NCBI GenBank assembly: GCA_963736975.1
Contig: CAVTQY010000001.1
Location: forward strand, 1,178,001 to 1,242,000
Direction of reading: 5' to 3'
Origin: CAVTQY01 sp963736975
GTDB taxonomy: Bacteria > Pseudomonadota > Alphaproteobacteria > Acetobacterales > Acetobacteraceae
Length of the DNA stretch: 64,000 nt
The notes below the pieces were generated by a model. It had not been told where the DNA came from, made no database searches, and was given only the letters and a program-made list of their open reading frames with translations. Shown one piece after another: positions 39,171-47,379 of this stretch (its first letter is position 1; the number at the start of each line of letters is the position of its first letter). The position numbers and the translations under genes are program-made.

Positions 39171-40361
39171 ATGCAATTCGACCTGACCGCGGAGCAAACC
39201 CGCCTTCAAGCGCGAGCACGCGAATTGGCGCAAGAGATCATCCGCCCGCGCGCCGCGGAAACCGACCGCGCGGAACGATACCCGTGGGAAAATGTCGCGG
39301 CGCTGCGTGAGGCCGGTTTCATGGGCTACACGATTCCTCGCGCCCATGGCGGGGCCGGCGGGTCGCTGCTGGAGGCCACGTTGATCATCGAGGAGATGGC
39401 GAAGGTCTGCGGTGTCACCGGACGCATCGCCGTCGAAGCCAATATGGGCGCGATCTCCGCCGTGATGCTCTACGGCAGCGAGGCGCAAAAACGCCTCGCC
39501 GCGGAGCTGGTGCTCAGCGGCGACAAGCCGGCGATCTGCATCACCGAGCCGGACGCCGGCTCGGCCGCGAGCGACATGACCACGCGTGCCGATCGCTGCG
39601 GTGAACGTTTCATCCTCAACGGCAAGAAGCACTGGATCACGGGCGGCGGTGTGTCGAAACTGCACCTGATCTTTGCGCGCGCCTTCGACGAACACGGCAC
39701 GGAACTCGGTATCGGCGGGTTCCTGGCGGTGCGCGATGCGGCGCCCGGTGTGCGTATCGGCAAGCGCGAGCCGACCATGGGTCTGCGCGGCATCCCGGAA
39801 ACGGAAATCATCCTGGAAGACCTCGAAGTCCCTGAGGAGATGGTCCTGCGTGTTCCAGGCGGATGGCGGCGTGGCTTCGCCGCGCTGATGGAAGCCTACA
39901 ACACCCAGCGGGTCGGGGCCGCGACAGTGGCTCTTGGACTCGCGCAAGGCGCGTTCGAGGAGGCGCTCGGCTTCGCGACATCCCGCCGCCAATTCGGCCG
40001 CCCGATCGGCGAATTCCAGGGGCTGCAATGGATGCTGGCCGATATGGCGATCGGCATCGACGCAACCAGGCTGATGATCCATCGCGCCGCCGCCAGCGCC
40101 GCGCCGTTGCCGGACGCACTGCTCGCTGCCCAAGCCAAGGTGTTGGCGTCCGAAACGGCTATCCGCGTCACCAACGACGCGCTGCAGATATTCGGGGCGC
40201 GGGGCTACTCGCGTGCGTATCCGCTGGAGCGGATGGCGCGCGACGCCCGGATGTTCACCATCGGCGGTGGCACCGCACAGATCCTGCGGACCCTGATCGC
40301 CGGCCGGCTGCTCGGCTGGAAGCTGCCGCAGCATCGCGGAGCATATCTCGACCGGCCCTGA
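39171..40361 (+). CDS. acyl-CoA dehydrogenase
   Basis: A 396-residue FAD enzyme. It has CITEPDAGSAASDM, a substrate/flavin segment KKHWITGGG and the adenine-binding FATSRRQFGRPIGEFQG. At the place where most members carry the catalytic base in YEGT it has MFTIGGGTAQILR, so the glutamate is replaced by Gly. Such variants exist and use a base elsewhere or act on unusual thioesters. The true substrate is unknown. Family assignment is firm; a strict fatty-acid beta-oxidation role is not. Confidence 0.9.
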   Translation: MQFDLTAEQTRLQARARELAQEIIRPRAAETDRAERYPWENVAALREAGFMGYTIPRAHGGAGGSLLEATLIIEEMAKVCGVTGRIAVEANMGAISAVMLYGSEAQKRLAAELVLSGDKPAICITEPDAGSAASDMTTRADRCGERFILNGKKHWITGGGVSKLHLIFARAFDEHGTELGIGGFLAVRDAAPGVRIGKREPTMGLRGIPETEIILEDLEVPEEMVLRVPGGWRRGFAALMEAYNTQRVGAATVALGLAQGAFEEALGFATSRRQFGRPIGEFQGLQWMLADMAIGIDATRLMIHRAAASAAPLPDALLAAQAKVLASETAIRVTNDALQIFGARGYSRAYPLERMARDARMFTIGGGTAQILRTLIAGRLLGWKLPQHRGAYLDRP

Positions 40362-40910
40362 TATTGCGGTGCATCATCGGAGGGTCGTGGACGCCCATCC
40401 TCCGATCGGCAGAGATGCCCTGCTGAACCTCGTGGTCCGCCGCATGGCACAGGCGACGATCCGTTCGGCAACCCGGTGATGTCGATCGCGCTGGCGATCA
40501 CGCGCATGATGAATGATGGTCAGCTCGACGCAAGCGCCATCGCGGCAATCGTCCGGGAGTTGCGTGATGAAGGCTTCGTAGAGCAGCCAGTTGGTATGTT
40601 CCAGGCTGGGACCCGGTGGAGGGAACGTCGCCATACCGTTCAGGTTGTTTCATGCCACCGGCACGATGTCGTTGCTGTTCGCCGCGGCGTAGTACGTGAA
40701 GGTCTTCGCGAACGACGTCGCGAATGCCGCGTTCCACACCGTCGGCGCGGCAACGCTATGCGGCCACAGCGAAAAGCTGACAGAACCCGCTTTCGGGAGT
40801 TAATCATACAGCCATGCTGTGGCCCCACCCAGGCTGTGTCCGGCGACGATGAGGTCGAGCGGCCTGGACGCGGCGAGTGACCGCAGATAGTCCAATAAAG
40901 ACATGTCATA

Positions 40911-42072
40911 CCGATCCGCCTAGAAACTGACCTGCTTCAGGTATGGATAGTCCGTCAGCGAGGTCAAGCGCTCTGCCGTCAGCGCGTTCCATGCTTTGCA
41001 GAGCGCGTCGAGGATGGCCTCATAGCTGTTGAGAAGCCTGTGGCTGAGATGGCGCTCGCGCAGATAGAGCCAGACGCGTTCCACCGGATTGAGTTCTGGG
41101 CTGTAGGCGGGCTGTAGCAGCAAGGAGATGGTCTTGGGCACCATCAGGTCCTCGGCGATATGCCAGCCGGCCTGATCGGCGACGATCACGGCGTGCTCGT
41201 CGCTGGCGAGCGTGGCGGCGAACTTGTCCAGGAACAGTTGCATGGCCTGCGTATTCAGTTCCGGCAGCACCAGCGCGAACGCCCGGCCGGTCTTGGGCTG
41301 AACGGTGGCGAACAGGTGAGCCCAGGTATAGCGCTGATCGCACAAGCCCGGCGGGCGCTGGCCGCGGGTGAACCAGCGATGGCAGACCCGCCCCTTCTGG
41401 CCGAACCTGGCTTCGTCCTGAAACCAGAGTGTCAGGCGTTTGCCCGGATTGGCCGCTGCGATGCGATCCAGCTCATTTTGAAGCCCCCTTTTGCGAACGC
41501 TTCCCGCGCTGCCGGATCGGCCTTCGGGTGCGACGGCCTGGCCTTCTGCCGCGACAAGCCGAGCTTCTTCATCAGCTTGGACATGTGCCCCGCGTGGTAG
41601 CGCACGCCCCAGCGGCGCGTGACTTCATCGCACAGGTCCGCCAATGTCCATGCCGACAGGTCGGTTTTTTCCGCATCCGGACCGTCCAGCACGACCTGCC
41701 GAAGTTGCTTCATCTGCTCCTCGTCGAGCCGTGGCTTGGCGCCCGGACGGGGGCGGTCGTGTAGTCCATCCAGGCTCTCGGCGTTGTAGCGACCTACCGC
41801 GTCGTGTAACGCCTGCCGCTCCATCCCGGCCAACCGTGCCGCCTCGGCTCGCGTCATGCCCTCGAGCGCGTTCGCGATCGCCTGCATGCGCGCCGCAGCC
41901 GTGCGATCCGGCTCCTGCCGTGCACGCTTCCGAAGCTCCGTAGGCGATATGTCATCACGAATCACCAAGCGCTTGCCGCCCATCAGCCCACCCCATCAGG
42001 TCAGGCCGTCACCCAACCAGCGCTCCCCGCGCCGCTCCAAATCACACCCGAGTCAACAACAGTGCAGAGCGG
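40911..42072 (-). mobile_element. IS630-family insertion sequence, 1162 bp, TA target duplication
   Basis: Boundaries are inferred from both lipase halves. The left end reads TA|CCGATCCGCC inward from 40911. The right end, on the opposite strand, reads TA|CCGCTCTGCA inward from 42072. These give an imperfect terminal inverted repeat (7 of the first 9 bases). TA at 40909-40910 and at 42073-42074 is the expected Tc1/mariner-IS630 target duplication. The element carries one transposase reading, split in two frames. It differs in sequence from the IS630 relic at 25.3 kb. Confidence 0.75.
40920..41983 (-). CDS. IS630-family transposase, two-frame
   Basis: The first frame (41983 to 41432, 183 residues) has the helix-turn-helix domain (GMTRAEAARLAGMERQALHD) and the start of the catalytic region. 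The second frame, ending at 40920, supplies LTLWFQDEARFGQKGRVCHR (first Asp), VIVADQAGWHIAEDL (second Asp) and SPELNPVERVWLYLRER (Glu), so all three DDE residues are encoded. A -1 shift near 41470-41480 joins them; GCAAAAGGG there offers an A-AAA slip site. Programmed frameshifting is known in some IS630 elements, but a simple indel would look the same. Confidence 0.85.
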
Positions 42073-42540
42073 TATCAGCCGTCGGATCAGTCAGACCGAT
42101 TGCCCGCGCGAGTGCCTAGTTGGTTCCCGCGCTGATTTCCAGCGGCGGTGTCTGACCCTGCGGGTAACGCCAGGGGACGAAGTTGAAACCTTCGAGATCA
42201 TCACGGATGTTCTCGGAAGATCCGGTGATGCTCGTGTCGGTATCGGTGCCGCGGAATGCGAGGCCGTAGCTGCCGTCGGCGCCCTGCGCGACATAGGCCA
42301 ACGTGCCATCATTGATGGCCGGTCCCCACACCAGCTTCCAGGAACCGTTCGCGGCCCCGGCGGGTATCGTCGATATAGGCGAATAAGCGAGATATGCCGC
42401 CGCGATTTTGTTGCGCGCCATGATCTCTCTCCTTGGGACGACGATGCCCGAGGCAGAGGCGACGGGGCAAGGGTTGCGAAAACTTCCGCGCCGCCCTAAC
42501 CGTTGAACGTCACGCATCCGTCATGTCAGGGGATCATCGC

Positions 42541-43212
42541 ATGAACCGATATCCGGGCCGGCACGTCCGGCGGGGAAGAATGCTTGCCGTTCTCGCGCCG
42601 CTCGTGGCAGTCGCCGGCTGCGCCCAGACCCCGATGGGTCCAACGGTCCAGGTGATGCCGGGACCGGGCAAGAACTTCGAGGCTTTTCAATACGATCAGG
42701 CAGGCTGCAAGCAATTCGCCGAACAGTCGGTGGCCGGGCAGGCGCAAAACGCAAATATGCGGGGGCTTGCCGCCGGGGCGATCACCACGGCGCTCGGAGC
42801 GGGCCTTGGCGGAGCGATCGGAGGCGGACGCGGCGCCGGCATCGGAGCGGCGAGCGGCGCGATCGGTGGCGGTGCGATCGGCGCCGGCAGCAGTGCCAAC
42901 GCGCAGGGCGGCATCCAGCAGCAATACGATAACGCGTACGCCCAGTGCATGTTTGCCAAGGGCAATATGGTGCCCGGCTACGGGCCGATGATGGTAAACG
43001 CGCCTCCACCGCCGGGCGTCGGCTACGATCCCGGCCTCACGCACGCCGTACAGGTGCAACTCATGCGGCTCGGCTATCTGGGTGGACCGGCCGATGGGAT
43101 CCTGGGGCCGGCCACGGGCGCAGCAATCAACAATTACGAGCGAGTGAGCGGGTTGCCGATGGATGGTGTCCCGTCCGCGGCGCTGCTGTCCAGGTTGCAG
43201 GCAACGCCGTAG
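42541..43212 (+). CDS. lipoprotein with glycine-zipper and peptidoglycan-binding domains
   Basis: A 223-residue exported protein. The signal peptide ends in a lipobox-like VAGC (LAVLAPLVAVAGCAQ), so lipid anchoring is likely. A glycine-rich zipper follows (AAGAITTALGAGLGGAIGGG ... GAIGGGAIGAGSS). The C-terminal ~60 residues form a peptidoglycan-binding-1 repeat (AVQVQLMRLGYLGGPADGIL, GPATGAAINNYERVSGLP). It probably links the envelope to the cell wall. It stands alone, divergent from the lipase remnant and convergent with the cupin gene. Confidence 0.88.
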   Translation: MNRYPGRHVRRGRMLAVLAPLVAVAGCAQTPMGPTVQVMPGPGKNFEAFQYDQAGCKQFAEQSVAGQAQNANMRGLAAGAITTALGAGLGGAIGGGRGAGIGAASGAIGGGAIGAGSSANAQGGIQQQYDNAYAQCMFAKGNMVPGYGPMMVNAPPPPGVGYDPGLTHAVQVQLMRLGYLGGPADGILGPATGAAINNYERVSGLPMDGVPSAALLSRLQATP

Positions 43213-43220
43213 CTGCGCTG

Positions 43221-43742
43221 TTACGCGGCCGCCGGCTCGACCGCCTGGTACGGCAGCCGGCGCACACGATCCATGTTGACGCCTTCGATGCGCAGCAGCC
43301 GTGTCGATCCGTCGCGTCGCGGCGAGTGCAGCACGCCTGGTTCATAGAGATAGGCCATGCCGGGCGTCAGCGCGTAATCACGGATGCGGCGGGCCTTGCC
43401 GGGCATGGTCTCGGTCGGGCGTGCCAGACACTCCCAGTCCGTCATCACGGTCTCGCCATCGGCCTGGCCGTAGATCGCCCAGGACGGGCCATGGTCATGC
43501 GGGTTTGAATTCTTCGCGCCATGGTAGCTGTGCGCAAGGATGGTGAAGCCGAGTTCGGGGTCTTCGTACAGCACCTTCCGCTCCGGCCCGTCCGGGCGGA
43601 TATGCTCCTCCACGAACGCCTTGTCCTTCAGCACGTCTGCCACCAGGGCGCAGACCTTTTGCCTGCCAGCAAGGCCCGGGTCGGCCGAGAGCAGGCGCCG
43701 GCAGTCGGCGGCAAACTGTTCCAGCGTGATCGACATCGACAT
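43221..43742 (-). CDS. cupin-fold protein, cysteine dioxygenase-like
   Basis: A 173-residue protein with a cupin metal motif NPHDHGPSWAIYGQADGE followed by a second cupin strand LTPGMAYLYEPGVLHSPRR, giving three likely His ligands. The pattern resembles cysteine dioxygenase and related thiol dioxygenases, but also uncharacterised AraC-type cupins. It is adjacent to a hypothetical gene and to the ergothioneine genes on the same strand, hinting at sulfur metabolism; this is inference only. There is an 11-base gap to the upstream gene. Confidence 0.75.
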   Translation of the reverse strand: MSMSITLEQFAADCRRLLSADPGLAGRQKVCALVADVLKDKAFVEEHIRPDGPERKVLYEDPELGFTILAHSYHGAKNSNPHDHGPSWAIYGQADGETVMTDWECLARPTETMPGKARRIRDYALTPGMAYLYEPGVLHSPRRDGSTRLLRIEGVNMDRVRRLPYQAVEPAAA

Positions 43743-43753
43743 GCCTCCTTCAG

Positions 43754-44176
43754 TTACCGACGATACGGATAACAGCGGGCGCGATCCAGCGCGAGGCCGA
43801 AATGGTCCGCCAGCGCCCGGATCGCCTCGCCGTGCTTGGGATAAGGATCGGCGTTGGCAGGACCGACGATGATCGGGCTAAACGAACGGTCGGGCTTGCT
43901 GCCTGGCGGCAGCATGGCGGTGACCAGCGTCTGACCATCCGTGTCGCGCAGCGTGAGGAACAGCGGCATCTCGCGCTTGATATGCGCTTCCAGCCCGATC
44001 GCCTGCTCGAAGAACACGGTCGAGGCCGGTTTGAAGCTGGTTTCTGCCTTCTCACGCTCGCGGTGGTAATATTTCTCGACCGCGTGCTGCATTTCCTGGG
44101 ATTCGGCAGCGGCCTCGCCTTCCGTCACGATACGGAACCAGGTCAGGTCTCCGGGTGCATCGCAGACATACTCCAT
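43754..44176 (-). CDS. hypothetical protein
   Basis: A 140-residue cytosolic protein, not recognised. It begins MEYVCDAPGDLTWFRIVTEG, has a Glu/Lys-rich helix (EMQHAVEKYYHREREKAET), then FFEQAIGLEAHIKREMPLFL and TLRDTDGQTLVTAMLPPG. No signal peptide or membrane segment. It is just downstream of egtD (50-base gap) and just upstream of the cupin gene, so it may belong to the same transcript as the ergothioneine genes. A GGAGGGATGG ribosome site is present. Confidence 0.7.
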   Translation of the reverse strand: MEYVCDAPGDLTWFRIVTEGEAAAESQEMQHAVEKYYHREREKAETSFKPASTVFFEQAIGLEAHIKREMPLFLTLRDTDGQTLVTAMLPPGSKPDRSFSPIIVGPANADPYPKHGEAIRALADHFGLALDRARCYPYRR

Positions 44177-44226
44177 CCCTTCCTCCCTAGCCTTGCCGGC
44201 GGCCGTCGCATGATCGTCCAGCGAGT

Positions 44227-45228
44227 TTAGGACGGGTGGGGGGCAGGATCAAATTCGCCGGACTGTTGCGCAGTTGCCAGGAGGTGCAGCGAAAAGAGCC
44301 GGGCGGGGTCGCGCCACAGGCCGACAGGGCGCCAGCCCGCCGCGCGCGCCATCGCCGTGAAACCGGCGATGGTGTATTTGTAGCTGTTCTCGGTGTGGAT
44401 CGTCTCGCCACGGTCGAAGCGGATCGTCCGCCCCACCAAGTGCACGATTTGCGCCCGCAGGCTTTCCAAATGCATCTCGATACGGCTTTCATCATCGTTC
44501 CATATGATCTTATGCCGGAACGCGCCGATGTCGAAATCGGCACCTGCCTCCCGGTTCAGTCGTACCAACAGATTGAGGTTGAACGCCGCGGTAATGCCTT
44601 CGGAGTCGTCATAGGCGGGAACAAGGATCGCCTTGTCCTTGCGTAGATCCACGCCGACCAGCATTCGCGCGCCGGAACCGAGTGCTGCCCTGGCCTGTGC
44701 GAGGAAGCGCGGCGCCTCCGGCGGGTCGAGATTGCCGATCGTCGAACCGGGGAAGAAGCCGAGCCGCGCCGTTGTGATCGCCGGCGGCAATGCTATGGAA
44801 GACGTGAAGTCACGCACGACGGGGAGGACCGCAAGCCCGGGACGGTGGCGACGCAGCCGTTGCGCCATCTGCTGCAACGCTGCTGCGGCGACGTCGATCG
44901 GCACATAGTGCGAAAAGACCGGCCGTCCGCTGCGATCCCGGCAGCCCAGCAACATATCGGCCTTGGTCTCATCACTGGCACCGTATTCAACCAGCATGGC
45001 GGGCGGCGTCATCACCGCAGCGACATCCGCGGCGACACTGCGGAGCAAAGCGAGCTCGGTCCGCGTCAGATAGTATTCCGGTAACTTGGTGATGCGATAA
45101 AAGAGCCGGCAACCCTCCTCGTCGTAAAACAGTTTGGGCGGCAGCGTCTTCGGTTGCGCCATAAGACCGGCGAGCGCGATTTGCGCAAGCGTCGCATCCG
45201 CGCCGCGGACCAATGTATCGTTCGTCAT
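44227..45228 (-). CDS. egtD: L-histidine N-alpha-methyltransferase EgtD
   Basis: A 333-residue SAM enzyme that trimethylates histidine to hercynine, the first step of ergothioneine synthesis. Family marks: PPKLFYDEEGCRLFYRITKL, PEYYLTRTE, EYGASDETKADML, YVPIDVAA, LGFFPGSTIGNLDP, LVGVDLRKDK and HTENSYKYT. The start is ATG 45228, since an upstream extension enters egtB. It lies 10 bases after the egtB stop, a two-gene operon. Confidence 0.95.
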   Translation of the reverse strand: MTNDTLVRGADATLAQIALAGLMAQPKTLPPKLFYDEEGCRLFYRITKLPEYYLTRTELALLRSVAADVAAVMTPPAMLVEYGASDETKADMLLGCRDRSGRPVFSHYVPIDVAAAALQQMAQRLRRHRPGLAVLPVVRDFTSSIALPPAITTARLGFFPGSTIGNLDPPEAPRFLAQARAALGSGARMLVGVDLRKDKAILVPAYDDSEGITAAFNLNLLVRLNREAGADFDIGAFRHKIIWNDDESRIEMHLESLRAQIVHLVGRTIRFDRGETIHTENSYKYTIAGFTAMARAAGWRPVGLWRDPARLFSLHLLATAQQSGEFDPAPHPS

Positions 45229-45238
45229 TCGATTTGTC

Positions 45239-46441
45239 CTAGAGGTCGCGCGCGAGGCGGAGCCCGGTGAACTGCCAGCGCTTGTCAGGGTGGAAGAAAT
45301 TGCGATAGCTCGGCCGTGCATGGCTCGGCGGCGTGGCCAGCGACCCGCCGCGCAGCACCATCTGCCCGATCATGAACTTGCCGTTGTATTCGCCAACCGC
45401 GCCAGCGGCGGGACGGTAACGGGGATACGGACGATAGGCGCTGCCTGTCCATTGCCAGACATGCCCGGTAAGCTCATGCAGCCCGATCGCGGAGATGCAG
45501 GCTGCCTCCCATTCCTCTTCGGTCGGCAGCCGAGCGTCGGCCCAGCGTGCATAGGCATCCGCTTCGTACCAACTGATATGACGAACCGGCGCATCGGGGT
45601 CCAGCGCCGCAAGCCCGCCGAGCCCCATCTGGTGCCACTCGCCATCGATATTCTGCCAATAGAGGGGAGCCGACCAAGCTTCGGCCTGCACGCGTGCCCA
45701 GCCATCCGACATCCATAGGGTCGCCGTGCGATAGCCGCCATCGACGATGAAAGCAAGCCAGTCACGGTTGCGAACGAGCCGCGTGGCGATCTGGTACGGC
45801 TCGAGCGTAACCGTATGTGCCGGCTCTTCGTTATCGAAACAGAAACCGTCGCCGGTATGGCCGATGCTGAGCTGACCACCGCCGCAGGTGATGAAGTGCG
45901 TCGGGCCGGTCACTCCTGTCGGCTCGCGCCAGCCCGGCAACACCGGCGGTGCCAGCGGCGTCTGGAAGAAGGCGTGCTGCATGTCCGTGAGCAGCAGCTC
46001 CTGGTGTTGCTGTTCGTGCTGCAGTCCAAGCTCGATCAGCTCGCCGGCTGGATCCGGCATCGCCGCAAACAGCCGCTCCATCGCGGTATCGACGTGGGCG
46101 CGGTAGCGCCCGACCTGCTCCGCGCTGGGGCGTGTCAACAACCCGCGATTGGGCCGCGGATGACGGGGGCCAACATTCTCGTAATAAGAGTTGAACAGGA
46201 AACGGAAGTCGCCGTCGAACACGCGATACCCGGTCGAGAACTGGCCGAGGACGAACTCTTCAAAGAACCAAGTGGTGTGCGCGCGGTGCCACTTCGCCGG
46301 ACTGGCATCCGGCATGGACTGGACACACTGGTCTTCCGGAGTAAGTGCCGCAGCCAATCGATCTGTGTAGGTGCGTATGTCGCGATACCGCCTCGGGCTC
46401 ACCGACGGCGTGATCGTGGGTGATTCAGCGGCGCCGTCCAT
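45239..46441 (-). CDS. egtB: ergothioneine biosynthesis sulfoxide synthase EgtB
   Basis: A 400-residue non-haem iron enzyme joining hercynine to a thiol and oxygen to form the sulfoxide intermediate. The DinB-like N-terminal domain supplies the iron histidines (KWHRAHTTWFFEEF and HEQQHQELLL). The C-terminal formylglycine-generating-enzyme-like domain has YRTATLWMSDGWA, DAYARWADARLPTEEEWE and GHVWQWTGSAY. EgtA and EgtC genes are not adjacent, so whether the thiol donor is cysteine or gamma-glutamylcysteine cannot be told. First gene of the egtB-egtD unit. Confidence 0.95.
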   Translation of the reverse strand: MDGAAESPTITPSVSPRRYRDIRTYTDRLAAALTPEDQCVQSMPDASPAKWHRAHTTWFFEEFVLGQFSTGYRVFDGDFRFLFNSYYENVGPRHPRPNRGLLTRPSAEQVGRYRAHVDTAMERLFAAMPDPAGELIELGLQHEQQHQELLLTDMQHAFFQTPLAPPVLPGWREPTGVTGPTHFITCGGGQLSIGHTGDGFCFDNEEPAHTVTLEPYQIATRLVRNRDWLAFIVDGGYRTATLWMSDGWARVQAEAWSAPLYWQNIDGEWHQMGLGGLAALDPDAPVRHISWYEADAYARWADARLPTEEEWEAACISAIGLHELTGHVWQWTGSAYRPYPRYRPAAGAVGEYNGKFMIGQMVLRGGSLATPPSHARPSYRNFFHPDKRWQFTGLRLARDL

Positions 46442-46604
46442 GGGTCTGCTCCCGTCCCAGAGGGTAAGGAATTCTGCCCGAACGCGTACGGCTGCTATAT
46501 CGCCGTAGTCGGCCGCGCGAACCTCTCGATCGGCATAGATAGCGAGTTTTCGGCCAAGTGGGCCTTGCTCCCGCTAATGTCAACCGCCGGAGCGTTCGCG
46601 GCAT
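46442..46604. promoter_or_regulatory. intergenic region upstream of egtB
   Basis: 163 bases between the egtB start and the end of an SDR gene on the same strand. Presumed promoter of the ergothioneine operon. No operator was recognised. Confidence 0.35.
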
Positions 46605-47378
46605 TCAGAACAGAGAGTAGCCGCCGTCGATGACGAAGCTGTCCCCGGTGTGGTACGCGGCGGCCGAACTCATGAGATAGACGGCGATACCGCCGAAATC
46701 GGCTCCGGTTCCCCAGCGGCGCATCGGGATGCGCGGCATCACCTTGGCGTGAAACGTCGGATTGGCGACCGCTCCGGCCGTCATGTCCGTCTCGATCCAG
46801 CCAGGCAGGATCGCATGAGCGCGAATGCCGTGGCGCGCCATTTCCACCGCGAGCGCGCGGATGATGGAGACCATCGCGCCCTTGGTGGCGGCGTAGTGTT
46901 CGCTGCGCGGCGCCGCCTCAATCGCGGCGAGCGACGCAGTGCCGACCAGAACGCCGCCGCCGCCGCGCGCCGCCATGTGCCGGGCCGCCGCACGCAATGT
47001 ATAGAACGCGCCATGCAAGTTGACACGCAGCACGCGGTTCCATTCCGCCGTGGTCATTTCCAGGAACGAAGCGACGCCGCGCCCGGAAACGCCGGCATTG
47101 GCGAAGCAGCCGTCCACCCGACCGAGCGCCTGCACGGTTTCGGCGAAGGCTGCGTCCACCTGCTGTTCGTCGCCGACATCGCAGCGCAGCGCCAGCACGC
47201 GCCGGCCGCTCTGCTCCAGCTCGGCCTTGGCGCGCGCGTTCTTCGCCTCGTTGGAGCCCCAGATCGCCACGTCGGCGCCCGCGGCTGCAAGCGCGTGCGC
47301 TATGCCCAGGCCGATGCCGCTGTTCCCGCCTGTAACCAACGCGACGCAGCCGGTAAGGTCGAACGGTTGGTAAGGCAT
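46605..47378 (-). CDS. short-chain dehydrogenase/reductase (SDR)
   Basis: A 257-residue classical SDR. It has VTGGNSGIGLGIAHALA, NAGVSGRGVA, the catalytic YAATKGA and the family C-terminal GDSFVIDGGYSLF. The start is ATG 47378; a longer open frame extends antisense-free into the amidohydrolase gene and is rejected. It begins one base after the stop of the amidohydrolase gene, so both enzymes likely act in one pathway, perhaps sugar-lactone or sugar-alcohol catabolism (L-fucose or L-rhamnose style). The substrate is unproven. Confidence 0.9.
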   Translation of the reverse strand: MPYQPFDLTGCVALVTGGNSGIGLGIAHALAAAGADVAIWGSNEAKNARAKAELEQSGRRVLALRCDVGDEQQVDAAFAETVQALGRVDGCFANAGVSGRGVASFLEMTTAEWNRVLRVNLHGAFYTLRAAARHMAARGGGGVLVGTASLAAIEAAPRSEHYAATKGAMVSIIRALAVEMARHGIRAHAILPGWIETDMTAGAVANPTFHAKVMPRIPMRRWGTGADFGGIAVYLMSSAAAYHTGDSFVIDGGYSLF

Positions 47379-47379
47379 G

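Larger units (their letters stand above)
40374..42421 (-). pseudogene. class 3-type lipase gene interrupted by an IS630-family element
   Basis: The N-terminal part starts at ATG 42421 (ribosome site AAGGAG) and reads MARNKIAAAYLAYSPIS, GPAINDGTLAYVAQG, GLAFRGTDTD and DLEGFNFVPWRYPQ before an in-frame TAG at 42116-42118. The C-terminal part lies beyond the insertion, from about 40908 downward: SLLDYLRSLAASRPLDLIVA, the nucleophile elbow GHSLGG, then in other frames AKTFTYYAAANSNDIVPVA and FPPPGPSLEHTNWLLYEAF. The interruption is an insertion element at 40911-42072, and the halves also carry frameshifts and a stop. The product would have been an alpha/beta-hydrolase; the gene is dead as sequenced. 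The 3' end is approximate. Confidence 0.75.

Noticed and set aside
40920..42119. CTAG at both 40920-40923 and 42116-42119 as the IS target site
   Set aside because: The TA pair at 40909 and 42073 gives better inverted ends, and lipase-like codons seem to continue beyond 42116; the left CTAG is just the transposase stop codon.
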